Positions 27,871-36,004 of a stretch of 39,822 nt of DNA are shown piece by piece. Each line of letters starts with the position of its first letter. Within the stretch, counting starts at the first letter, position 1. Under the pieces are notes generated by a model. The model had not been told where the DNA came from and searched no databases. It worked only from the letters and a program-made list of their open reading frames with translations. Location of the stretch: contig AUXH01000112.1 of assembly GCA_000482145.1 (NCBI GenBank), forward strand, positions 1-39,822. The letters are read 5' to 3'. The stretch comes from Strigomonas culicis. Taxonomy: Eukaryota > Euglenozoa > Kinetoplastea > Trypanosomatida > Trypanosomatidae. Both the position numbers and the translations under genes were made by a program.

Positions 27871-29988
27871 CTAGCAACAGACCCCTGTTTTCACAGGGAA
27901 GGGATACACCTCCTCGGCCTTCCTGGAGTCGTGGACGCTGGCACCGTCTCGCAGACGGGGCACGCTGCCGCGCGTCTTACACTGGAACTGCAGATCCACC
28001 GACTTCTCCTCCTCCACCTTGAAGGTCTTGCTGTTCTTGAACAAGGGACAGGAGTCCGGCAGGCGCACGAAGGAGACCGCGGGTGACTTCGCGGACGCCT
28101 TGTTGGGGGTCAGCATCGCCAGGGTGAAGTCCTTGGGTCCGTCGCGGTTGGCGACCATGATACGGGGGACGATGTAGTACGGACTGTTCTTGGGGTCCAG
28201 CTCCACCTCGATGCTCACGTCGCGCCGCACGGTGAAGGTGAAGACGTCCGCGGCGTGCGACTCCGGGTTGAGCGAGCTGATGGCCGTCACCTCCTGTTGC
28301 TGCGACGCCGGGTCCGTCCCGCAGACGGCGATGAGGAAGCCCTTGTAGAGCGCCTCCGGGTCGTCCGCGTCCAGCGTGCGGCGGTCCCTCTGCGAGAGGG
28401 TGAAGAAGAAGCGCTGCTTCTTGGTGACCTCCACCTTGAGGCTGAAGGAGGGATAGAGGTCCACAAACTTGCCGGGGAAGCGGTAGTCGTACCACTTCTT
28501 CTTCACCATGCACACGCCGCCGCCGTCGAAGTACTGCACCACGTCCTTCCACTCCATCCAGAAGGTGCCGTCCTTCTTCGACGAGGGCTTGCAGGCGTGC
28601 CTGACGAACGGGTGGCTCTTCCAGCGCGGGCTGTCTTTGCCGAAGTCGCCCGTCCACTCCGTCCCCGTGCCCCACGGGTTGCGGATCTGCAGCAGCTTGA
28701 TGTTGGGCATGTGGAACTGCTCCACACGCAGCACCGAGTACGCGTGGCCCATGCCCAGACCCGCCTGCTCGTACTTCTCCTGCAAAGCGGCGTTATTGGG
28801 GGCCGCGCCGTTGCCCGCGTTGTACGAGCTCGTGTCGGACCCCGGCGTGGACAGTGAAATGAGGTACCCCTTCTTGCGGAAGCGCAGGAGATCCTTGAAG
28901 AAGCCCTTCGCCTTCTCTTCATCCCGCGCGGCCTCATTCCAGACCTCGTCGAACGAGTAGACGGGGAAGCCCGTGAGGTCCTGCAGTGCCTGCAGCGCGT
29001 TGCCGCCAATGATGTTCGCGTACGAGCCGTGCACCTTCGCGTAGGCCTTCTCCAGGATGGAGACCCACAGCTCGAACGGGTCCTCGCTCGACCTGCCAAA
29101 GTAGAGCGCACAGTTGTACGTCGGGAAGTAGTTGTCCACAATCACGTTGTGCCACCAGCCCATCTTGTTCAGGTACACGCGGTAGCCGCCGGCCTTCTGC
29201 TCCTTCTTCCGCTTGGACGCGGACACGGGGTGGCGGAACATGTCCTTGATCATCGTCGTGCTCTCGGCCACGACCGCCATGGAGCACATGAGCCAGCAGT
29301 CGCCGAGGTTGCCCTGCTCAATGTCATCGGGGTGGATGCCGTTGTTGTACAGCTTGACCCTCCCGTGCGCCTCCTCTGGGATGTAATCCTCCGGCCGCTT
29401 CCACGTGATCGCGGTCAGGTTCCTCACCTGCTTCTTGTCCTGCGCGCGCTGCAGCGACGCCTCCGACGGCTTGAAGCTGAAGTCGACGAAGGGGACGTTG
29501 CTCTTGCGGCACAGGTACAGCAGCTCCTCGTCGTTGTGCGTCTGCGCCACGAGGCTCACGACGCGCTGGATCTGCTTCGCGTACTTGTCGCTCGCCTCGC
29601 GGTTCACGCGCTCGATGTACCCTTGCGTCAGGGCCAGCGAGAGCGTGTTGAGGCGATAGCCGCCGACCTCCTTCTTTTTGAAGCGGACAAACTTGATGGT
29701 TTCCAATGGGTACACGGTCAGTTTGCACTGGATCGACCGCCCGACCTTCTTCACCTCCGTGCGGCCCTTCGTCGGGCCCTTGGCCCCGCTGGCCGCCCCG
29801 AAGGTGACGATCACCTGGACCTCGCGGTCCAACGTGTCGTTGTAGAGGTACCATGCGCAATCGTCCTCCACGCGGTAGCACTGGCCGTTATCGAACAGCG
29901 GGTACGCATCGCCTCTGCACGCGGGGCCGCTGTACTTGAATTTAACGGTTCTTTTGTGCTCAATGCGCTTCACGGCGGTGTTTCCCAT
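27871..29988 (-). CDS. calpain-like cysteine peptidase with intact C-H-N triad
   Basis: Predicted 705 residues, first calpain-like gene in transcription order and the only one with a complete active site: Gln225 and Cys231 in QGNLGDCWL, His415 in GHAYSV, and Asn437 in RNPWG. Order: short basic N-terminus, DUF1935-type domain (about 20-120, WYLYNDTLDREV), CysPc (about 165-490), domain III-like part. It begins MGNTAV, a plausible N-myristoylation signal without a neighbouring Cys, and ends GVCC, a C-terminal dicysteine that could be palmitoylated or, less likely, prenylated. It is therefore probably membrane-bound and possibly an active protease. No EF-hand domain is present, so regulation would differ from classical animal calpains. 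Confidence 0.94.
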   Translation of the reverse strand: MGNTAVKRIEHKRTVKFKYSGPACRGDAYPLFDNGQCYRVEDDCAWYLYNDTLDREVQVIVTFGAASGAKGPTKGRTEVKKVGRSIQCKLTVYPLETIKFVRFKKKEVGGYRLNTLSLALTQGYIERVNREASDKYAKQIQRVVSLVAQTHNDEELLYLCRKSNVPFVDFSFKPSEASLQRAQDKKQVRNLTAITWKRPEDYIPEEAHGRVKLYNNGIHPDDIEQGNLGDCWLMCSMAVVAESTTMIKDMFRHPVSASKRKKEQKAGGYRVYLNKMGWWHNVIVDNYFPTYNCALYFGRSSEDPFELWVSILEKAYAKVHGSYANIIGGNALQALQDLTGFPVYSFDEVWNEAARDEEKAKGFFKDLLRFRKKGYLISLSTPGSDTSSYNAGNGAAPNNAALQEKYEQAGLGMGHAYSVLRVEQFHMPNIKLLQIRNPWGTGTEWTGDFGKDSPRWKSHPFVRHACKPSSKKDGTFWMEWKDVVQYFDGGGVCMVKKKWYDYRFPGKFVDLYPSFSLKVEVTKKQRFFFTLSQRDRRTLDADDPEALYKGFLIAVCGTDPASQQQEVTAISSLNPESHAADVFTFTVRRDVSIEVELDPKNSPYYIVPRIMVANRDGPKDFTLAMLTPNKASAKSPAVSFVRLPDSCPLFKNSKTFKVEEEKSVDLQFQCKTRGSVPRLRDGASVHDSRKAEEVYPFPVKTGVCC

Positions 29989-30335
29989 GCCTGTAGATCT
30001 AAGATGGAAAGATAGTAAACAAAAGGTAGAGCAACGTAAACAGAAGAAAGTGATATTATAGTAATAACGATAATGGTGAATCTAATAAAAAAAAGGCTAA
30101 AACCAAAAGTAGAAGAAGGGGGGAGAAAGGAGTAAAAGATGAGCGTCCATACGTGCAGTGTTGCTGTTCAAAAGGAAAAAAAGAGAGAACTCAATAAAGT
30201 CCGAGTGATAATACGGTTTCCATTTTTTTTTGTTGTTGTTGTCCATACCATTCTGAAGCAGAAGAAACAAGCTCACACGAGGGTCGTTCTCGCTTCCCTT
30301 TCCTAACCTGAGAGCGCGTCCAGTGATGCACCTCC
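29989..30335. other. intergenic spacer, calpain array / RecA-like gene
   Basis: Spacer of 347 nt marking the upstream border of the calpain array. AT-rich, with the leader of the C-H-N gene at the left and the presumed 3' UTR of the RecA-like gene at the right. Nothing else is recognised. Confidence 0.55.
29999..30024 (-). promoter_or_regulatory. predicted trans-splice acceptor, calpain-like C-H-N gene
   Basis: Minus-strand CTTTTGTTTACTATCTTTCC then ATCTTAG, AG at 30000-29999, leaving a 10-nt leader. A second AG at 29992-29991 would leave only 2 nt. Confidence 0.55.
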
Positions 30336-31004
30336 TCACGCCAGGCAGAGGCCGTCCCTCCACCGGAGCGCGCACATCTCCACGACACGGTCATCCGCGG
30401 CCACCGGCGTCACCTGCACCGTGCCCGAGGCGCCCATCCATACGTGCACGAGGGGGAAGGCGCCCAGCGGGAGCGGCAGGCGGCGCATGTGGTCGGCGCA
30501 CGCCGTGTTGCTGACCACCGCGTAGGAGAGGGGCCGGCGGTTCCGCGCCAGCCAGTCCCCGACGTTCTCCAGACAGGAGAGGCACAGGGCCAGTGAGGCG
30601 CTGCCCAGCGAGGGGGGCGCGCGGGCGGGCGCGGCGGCGTCCGCCCCGTCCGCAAAGCCGTCGTCGTCAATCATAATGAAGGAGGGGATCTCGTCCGCGG
30701 CGGACAGCTCCATCAGCTCGTGGGCAGCGCTGGCCCAGCTGTCCACGTACAGAAACTGGATGCGCTCCAGCGCGCTCGCCGGGAGGTCCTCCAGCTTCAC
30801 AAACGGCCTGGGCACCTTGGCGTGCACGGAGGCCTCGGTGCAGATAACCAAGGCGATGCCGCCGTCCAGCACGCAGTTCACCGCCACCTGGAAGGCGAAG
30901 GAGGTCTTCCCGCACGCACGTGCGCCGGATACAAAGTAGCCGTTGCCCTTCAGCGGGACGGACGGCCACGAACCTTTTTTGAAAAAATCCGAAAAGTCCA
31001 GCAT
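30336..31004 (-). CDS. small RecA/RAD51-paralogue-like P-loop ATPase
   Basis: Predicted 222 residues. A Walker A motif is visible at residues 27-34 (GARACGKT) and a Walker B-like strand at 109-113 (FIMID). Spacing and the short length fit a RecA-core protein such as the small RAD51-paralogue partners of Shu-type recombination complexes (SWSAP1-like); this assignment is tentative. No N-terminal DNA-binding domain is present. The frame continues to a GTG at 31103, but that extension precedes the likely acceptor (AG at 31019-31018 or 31016-31015), so the ATG at 31004 is used. ATP binding is well supported; the recombination role is inferred. Confidence 0.7.
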   Translation of the reverse strand: MLDFSDFFKKGSWPSVPLKGNGYFVSGARACGKTSFAFQVAVNCVLDGGIALVICTEASVHAKVPRPFVKLEDLPASALERIQFLYVDSWASAAHELMELSAADEIPSFIMIDDDGFADGADAAAPARAPPSLGSASLALCLSCLENVGDWLARNRRPLSYAVVSNTACADHMRRLPLPLGAFPLVHVWMGASGTVQVTPVAADDRVVEMCALRWRDGLCLA

Positions 31005-31014
31005 AATCGGAGGG

Positions 31015-31069
31015 CTGCTGTTGCAGTGGCATCCGCACAGAGAGAGGCAGAAAAGAAGGAAGGAAGGAG
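31015..31069 (-). promoter_or_regulatory. predicted trans-splice acceptor, RecA-like gene
   Basis: A long minus-strand C/T tract ends at CAACAG|CAG, tandem AGs at 31019-31018 and 31016-31015. Leaders are 13 or 10 nt. Confidence 0.5.
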
Positions 31070-31194
31070 AATAGAACAGCACGTGAATCTCGCTGGCACA
31101 CACCCATTACGGCACAAGGCTGGGTTCATTCAACAAGCCACGGGAAACAAACTAGACGTGTGGTATGTCAGCACGTGAAAACACGATACACTGC

Positions 31195-32157
31195 CTACTG
31201 CCGACCGCGAAGTGCCTCCCACCCGTGCACGGGCTCCAACACCAGGACGCTCCGCCACGGGTCCTCCAGGTACGCCTCGCTCCCGTGAGGCGCCCGCAGG
31301 CGGATCGCCGTCCGCGCGTCCGGCGTGAGCTGCAGCGTCTGCCCGGCCGCCACCGCGTCGCCCGTCACCCGGGCAAACTCCCACAGGGCGTGAAAGGTGG
31401 AGAAGACGAGGTCGGACGCCTCCTGCGGCGCGACGGCCGCCCAGTTCGGCAGCCGCAGAATCGCAGCGCCGTGAGTGCGGAAGAGCAGACCCCGCGGCGC
31501 CCCCGCCGCACCGTCCGCGCCCGGCGGCCGCTCGTGGGCGTAGCGGACAAAGCCGCAGAACAGCGTTGTCAGCGGGAGCCTCTCGAAGCCGGCCACGGCG
31601 GACGATGACGGGTGCTTGGACTCCATGAAGTCCTTGCGAAGGAGAAACGCCGGGGCGGAGGTGCTGGCATTCACGTTGAGCACGCCCTGGGCGTCCGCCA
31701 CGTCCGCGAGCGACCCCGCCACCGCGCACAGTGCCGCATACTGCTCCAGCGGCGGGACGCCACCGTCCTGCCCGTGGTATGTCAGGAACGCGGTGCTGCC
31801 GCACCCGCGCAGCCGCTCCTTCAGCTCCTCCGCGTAGAGGGCGTACCGCACGCAACGGTCGAAAACGCTCGGCGGGAGCGGGCACTTCTCGCGCACAATG
31901 ATGTCCACGCGGTGGTCCCGCGACGACCCGTCCGGGCGGTGCACCGACCACTTCGCGGCGGCGGTCAGCCCCCTGTCAGCGGAGGCCTCGCCCGACAGCA
32001 GCTTCACACCCTCGAAGTCCCCATTGTACACCTCGAGCCCCTGCTGGACGGTAGACGTGGTTAAGGACCCAGCCGCACTGTCCGTCAATAGGAGCTGAAG
32101 GGAGACGGCGGGAAGCGGCGGGGTTCCGATGCGGTACAGACGTGTAAACCGAAGCAT
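31195..32157 (-). CDS. hypothetical protein
   Basis: Predicted 320 residues, family not recognised. It is soluble, mixed alpha/beta in appearance, Ala-rich, with no membrane helix. The first residues (MLRFTRLYRIG) are basic and free of acids, so a mitochondrial presequence is possible. The spacer to the RecA-like gene is 190 nt. The first AG after the C/T tract upstream lies one base before the ATG (AG at 32160-32159), so the leader would be almost absent or an earlier AG near 32230 is used. Strong coding composition and an uninterrupted frame support a real gene. Confidence 0.7.
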   Translation of the reverse strand: MLRFTRLYRIGTPPLPAVSLQLLLTDSAAGSLTTSTVQQGLEVYNGDFEGVKLLSGEASADRGLTAAAKWSVHRPDGSSRDHRVDIIVREKCPLPPSVFDRCVRYALYAEELKERLRGCGSTAFLTYHGQDGGVPPLEQYAALCAVAGSLADVADAQGVLNVNASTSAPAFLLRKDFMESKHPSSSAVAGFERLPLTTLFCGFVRYAHERPPGADGAAGAPRGLLFRTHGAAILRLPNWAAVAPQEASDLVFSTFHALWEFARVTGDAVAAGQTLQLTPDARTAIRLRAPHGSEAYLEDPWRSVLVLEPVHGWEALRGRQ

Positions 32158-32316
32158 GCTTCACACGGAATAAGACGAAAAGAGAGAGAGAAAAACGTCA
32201 TTGAGAGTGGGGTTTCGCACGGCAACACGCTGCTACTAAAGAGAAGACACACTATATATACATAGGGAAGAGGCTGCAATTGAACAAAAGAAGCGTACGC
32301 TTATGCGTAATATATG

Positions 32317-32324
<8 letters not shown>

Positions 32325-32352
<28 letters not shown>
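32325..32352. repeat. (TG)14 microsatellite
   Basis: Fourteen TG units, preceded by an alternating TATA-type stretch (about 32311-32324). On the transcript it is a CA repeat about 48 nt past the stop codon of the sulfotransferase-like gene, in its presumed 3' UTR. Confidence 0.9.
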
Positions 32353-32400
32353 AAGGATCAAACAAGGATCACATTACGTTAGTTTGTTGGGGTTGTTGCT

Positions 32401-33480
32401 TTACGACTTGATGACAGTTACCTTCCCGCCCTTCTTCTCCCAGGTATCATCGAACTGCTCGCCACTGGAGAGCTTCTTCTCGTTCATACGCTTTTGTGTG
32501 TATACAGCATCATCGTCCTTACCAAAGGCCACCCTCACGTCCTGTACAAAGTCGGCGAGCAGATACTGGGCGGTGTCCTTATACGGCCACAGCTTGGAGA
32601 TGACCAAGCAGCTAACGAGCACCATACACACGCGCATGAGGAACTGCGCGCGCTCAATGCGCTCCTGCAGGTTGCCCAGGACGTGTAGGCCGTCATCGTA
32701 CGGTGGGAACGGTTCGTCCGGCACCGCCTTCTCAAGGAACTGGCAGAGCGGCTCCCAGCCCTCGCCATAGCGGTACACGAGCAGCCGCGACGGCGGCACC
32801 AGCATCTTCACGCTTTCCTCGAAGCGCTCCAACGCGATCGCTCGCGGGTTCTTCAGCTCCCCATCGCTCTGCTCCTTCGCCTCCACCTCCGCACCTTCTT
32901 TCGCTACCTCCCCGCGGGCAGAGGCTCGGCCCCCCTTCTCCGCTGTGGCAAACGCCTTGTGAAGATCTGTCGAGCTGGACAGGTTGGACTTTTTGTTGTA
33001 GCTGTACCTCTCCATCTTCGCCGTGCTCTCGCTCGTCGGCACGCCACTAACGACCATCTGCTTCAGCATGTTGGTGAAGGCCTGGCTGACCTTGTTTCGC
33101 TGGGTCCGCTTGGTGGCCCGCAGCAGAGGCCCCATGTAGGCGTCGTACTCGTTCGCCCACTTCTCCTTGTCCACCTCCTCCACCAACACCACTTTGGTGT
33201 ACTCTGGACAGTCCCTCAAGATGACATTGTACACCATCGCTGCGGGCGGCCCGACAAAGGCATCAAATTTGGTAAACAGATTCTTATCATACGCCGTCTT
33301 TCGATCAAACAGGAGCGACCACGCCACGGGGTGCGTGCTAGCGTTTCCTTTCTGGAAAGATGACTGCAGGGAGTACGGGGTGTAGCCCAGCTCGCGCAGT
33401 GCCGGCGTCAGGGCACCGCCGTCTGGCAGCATCGTCAAGCACAGAACGCGCACCCGTATGGGAAAGGATCGGCGCAACAT
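32401..33480 (-). CDS. degenerate sulfotransferase-fold protein with one membrane helix
   Basis: Predicted 359 residues. Two parts resemble the Sulfotransfer_4 family: an N-terminal region (about 10-120) with LREL at 28-31 and VILRDCPEYTKVVLVEE at 86-102, and the C-terminal block SRLLVYRYGEGWEPLCQFLE (231-250) followed by VPDEPFPPYDD (253-263). The loop that should bind the PAPS phosphate (usually R-T-G-T-x-S) reads PDGGALTP, so sulfotransfer is doubtful. A polar insert (about 125-215) splits the domain. One hydrophobic helix (about 279-297) could anchor the protein. The ATG at 33480 lies 24 nt past an acceptor. Family resemblance is moderate; activity is unknown. Confidence 0.65.
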   Translation of the reverse strand: MLRRSFPIRVRVLCLTMLPDGGALTPALRELGYTPYSLQSSFQKGNASTHPVAWSLLFDRKTAYDKNLFTKFDAFVGPPAAMVYNVILRDCPEYTKVVLVEEVDKEKWANEYDAYMGPLLRATKRTQRNKVSQAFTNMLKQMVVSGVPTSESTAKMERYSYNKKSNLSSSTDLHKAFATAEKGGRASARGEVAKEGAEVEAKEQSDGELKNPRAIALERFEESVKMLVPPSRLLVYRYGEGWEPLCQFLEKAVPDEPFPPYDDGLHVLGNLQERIERAQFLMRVCMVLVSCLVISKLWPYKDTAQYLLADFVQDVRVAFGKDDDAVYTQKRMNEKKLSSGEQFDDTWEKKGGKVTVIKS

Positions 33481-34218
33481 TGTACCGGATCGCTACAGAT
33501 ACGACTAGCAGAGAGACAAGGGGAGCGATGAAGGTTGAGCTGGCGGAGCAGCACGTGCCAAAGGGAGTAAGAGCACTCATGGGTCAATCAATAGCCGATA
33601 TCCGCTTAAAATGTCGCAGGAAATGCAACACTTATAATAAGGAGTATAGTTACAATAGTAGTAAACGTACACACATGCACATGCACTTACATCATGTCAA
33701 AGGTTGACAGAAAAGTGACAAGGAAAGATAGCAATGGATTTCCAAAGTAAACATAGAGAACTGCAAGACACATGTTGCAGGAGCTCTTCAGAAATAACAT
33801 ACATACTGTAAGATTCAGTGGACAAAAAAAGAGAGAGAATCAGTTATTGTATTCAGTCAGGAAAAAAAATCAATTCAGAGATGACAAAAAAAAAAAGTAA
33901 AAACAAATCTGACTGTATGGAAACTCACGTATACATGGAAAGAGGAAGCAATGAAGGATACATAATGGACTACAGCAAATGGAACAATTTGTTCGAGAAA
34001 AAAAATGTTCATGCAAAACGAACTATATAGTGAACAAATAAAAGAGGAAAAACAACACAGATCCAGCAACAAAAAAGAAAACAAAATCATTCACTTACAT
34101 GTAACTCTTACTTAGTCAAATGCAGCACAGACACTATATTCTTTTTCTTGTTGCCATAACGTTAATGGCGCATGGCAGTGTGCCATTTGTGGTTTCTCTC
34201 GTGACACTCGCAGAGCTG
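33481..34218. other. long intergenic spacer
   Basis: Spacer of 738 nt. The left end holds the leader and acceptor of the sulfotransferase-like gene; the rest is AT-rich with A-runs (near 33890 and 34000) and is presumably the 3' UTR of the disordered hypothetical protein gene. No gene, RNA or repeat family is recognised. Confidence 0.5.
33505..33523 (-). promoter_or_regulatory. predicted trans-splice acceptor, sulfotransferase-like gene
   Basis: Minus-strand CCCCTTGTCTCTCTGCTAG, AG at 33506-33505; leader 24 nt. Confidence 0.6.
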
Positions 34219-35688
34219 TTAGACCACCTTTCTCGTTCCAACCACAGGGCCTTTGCTTTTAGACCAGGCTTTCACCGGAGGGAATTTAGGTGCCTGCTTG
34301 ACGCCGGCCACCAAGTAGCCACGCAGCTGCTTTTCGACGGCGATGGTGACATTGCGGTTCAGCTCCTCCTCCTCCTCTAGTTTGAAAATGGCATCCGCAA
34401 GCTCCGCCTTCTCCTTGGAGAACTTCATGAGAGACCGCATGTTGGAGACCGTGGGGCCCTTCGTCGGACTCACGTCACGCGCTGGCGCCGGCGGCGCCGC
34501 TGCGGTCGCGGTCTTCGCCTGCTCCTCCTTCTCCAGCTCCGCCGCCTCGGCGTCCACGTCACCCCAGCTGTCGTCCTCGTCATTGACCATGTGGCCGCCG
34601 AGGGCCTTCGAGTCGAGCGAGCCGTGCCGCGGCAGCGCCTTGCCGGCGGCCTGCGGCCCCCGCTTGGGCGCGGTCATCTGCGCGCTGTTGAGGCTCATGT
34701 CGCTGATGTTCACGCGCGCCTTTTTGGGCGGCGCCGCGAGGCCGGTCATCACCTCCTCCCCGGGCGGCGGCGGCGGGATCATGCCGCGCATCTCGACCGA
34801 CTTGCTGATGGACGTGTCGGGCTGGTTGAGGCGCGAGCCGATGGACTTGAACATGGCCTGCTCGCCGATCTTGCGCGGCTCCAGCAGCGAGTTCTCCGAG
34901 TCATCCTCGTCGCCGTTGACCATGTTGCTGTCCGGGTGGAAGGAGAGCAGTTTCGCGAAGTTCTCGTCGACGCCGAGCGAGGAGAGCATCGAGCGCTTGG
35001 ACGAGAGCTGGTTGTCTAGGAACCCATCCAGCGCTTGCGTGACAAAGTCGGACACCTCTGAGGACTGGCCCGGGCGGTGGCGGTGGGTGAAGGGCGTGAG
35101 CGCGTTCTTGTTGCCGTAGCTCACCGGGGCATCGCCCACGCCGCCGCCGGCGCCGCCGAACCCACTCCCCGTGGTCTTGCGGCTGTACGCGCGGACGAGA
35201 TGGTCCACGAGTGTGTCGAGGTTATCGGCGGTGTCGTGGGCCGTCCTGCCCTTCACGAGGGGGCCCTTGGGGGGCGCGCCGCCACCGGTGCTCGCCGCGG
35301 ACTTGTACATGCTCGACCGATTGTGCGAGAGCGGATTGTCCCGCGCACCGCCAGCGATGGGCGGCTTCATGCCGGCCGCCATGTCCTTGCCCTCCGACCC
35401 GTACATCACCGTGAGGAAGTCGCTCATGTTTTGCCGGAAGGCGCCATGGGCGTCCTTGCCCATGGCGGATCTGCGCACCGCGGGGTCGTCCTTCTTCCCG
35501 TCATCCTTGAACTGCACAGACGACCGCCGGCGCGCCATGGTGCCAGCGTGATCGGGGCCCTTGTCTGGGGTTTCTATGGATGTGACCGACGGCGCGCGCT
35601 TGGCGGGCGATTGGGCTGCAGGGGGCGGGGCCGGGGGGCGACCGGACACCAGCTTGTCCGGCACCAGATGCTTCAGTGCATCATTCAT
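34219..35688 (-). CDS. hypothetical protein, mostly disordered
   Basis: Predicted 489 residues; family not recognised. The sequence is rich in Pro, Ser, Gly, Lys and Asp, with many short conserved-looking islands (for example DNLDTLVDHLVRAY near 155-170 and VSDFVTQALDGFLDNQL near 215-235, both likely amphipathic helices). RRRSSVQF near residues 53-60 is a basophilic-kinase-like phosphorylation motif. The C-terminal part has a helix rich in Glu and Leu followed by a basic tail. No membrane helix or enzyme motif is seen. It could be a scaffold or cytoskeletal linker, but nothing in the sequence fixes this. Confidence 0.7.
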   Translation of the reverse strand: MNDALKHLVPDKLVSGRPPAPPPAAQSPAKRAPSVTSIETPDKGPDHAGTMARRRSSVQFKDDGKKDDPAVRRSAMGKDAHGAFRQNMSDFLTVMYGSEGKDMAAGMKPPIAGGARDNPLSHNRSSMYKSAASTGGGAPPKGPLVKGRTAHDTADNLDTLVDHLVRAYSRKTTGSGFGGAGGGVGDAPVSYGNKNALTPFTHRHRPGQSSEVSDFVTQALDGFLDNQLSSKRSMLSSLGVDENFAKLLSFHPDSNMVNGDEDDSENSLLEPRKIGEQAMFKSIGSRLNQPDTSISKSVEMRGMIPPPPPGEEVMTGLAAPPKKARVNISDMSLNSAQMTAPKRGPQAAGKALPRHGSLDSKALGGHMVNDEDDSWGDVDAEAAELEKEEQAKTATAAAPPAPARDVSPTKGPTVSNMRSLMKFSKEKAELADAIFKLEEEEELNRNVTIAVEKQLRGYLVAGVKQAPKFPPVKAWSKSKGPVVGTRKVV

Positions 35689-36004
35689 CCCGTATCAACA
35701 ATTATAACAGTTCTACAAAATAAAAATAAAATAAAAAAAACAACTTGAAGTAGAAACGAAAGCGGGAAAGAAGAAGTATACACAAGAACATAACACATGA
35801 TAATAATAATAATAAACAAAACGAAATCATGAAACAGTTCCGTGCAAACCTACATTGATGTACAAACTAGTAGAGATTGTAGAAGTACGCAGGGTATAGT
35901 TCAGTGCAGTTTCCCGTATGAAGACAAAACGAAACAGCTAAGCAATCGCAATAAAATGTGTACTAAAAAAGAGTAATAATTAAAAATGAGAGAACCGTTA
36001 AGGG
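35689..36004. other. intergenic spacer with a short TAA repeat
   Basis: Spacer of 316 nt, AT-rich. Five TAA units lie at 35801-35815. The left end holds the acceptor of the gene at 34219-35688 and the right part is the presumed 3' UTR of the J-protein gene. Confidence 0.55.
35713..35741 (-). promoter_or_regulatory. predicted trans-splice acceptor, disordered hypothetical gene
   Basis: A T-rich minus-strand tract ends in TTTTGTAG, AG at 35714-35713; leader 24 nt. Confidence 0.65.
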
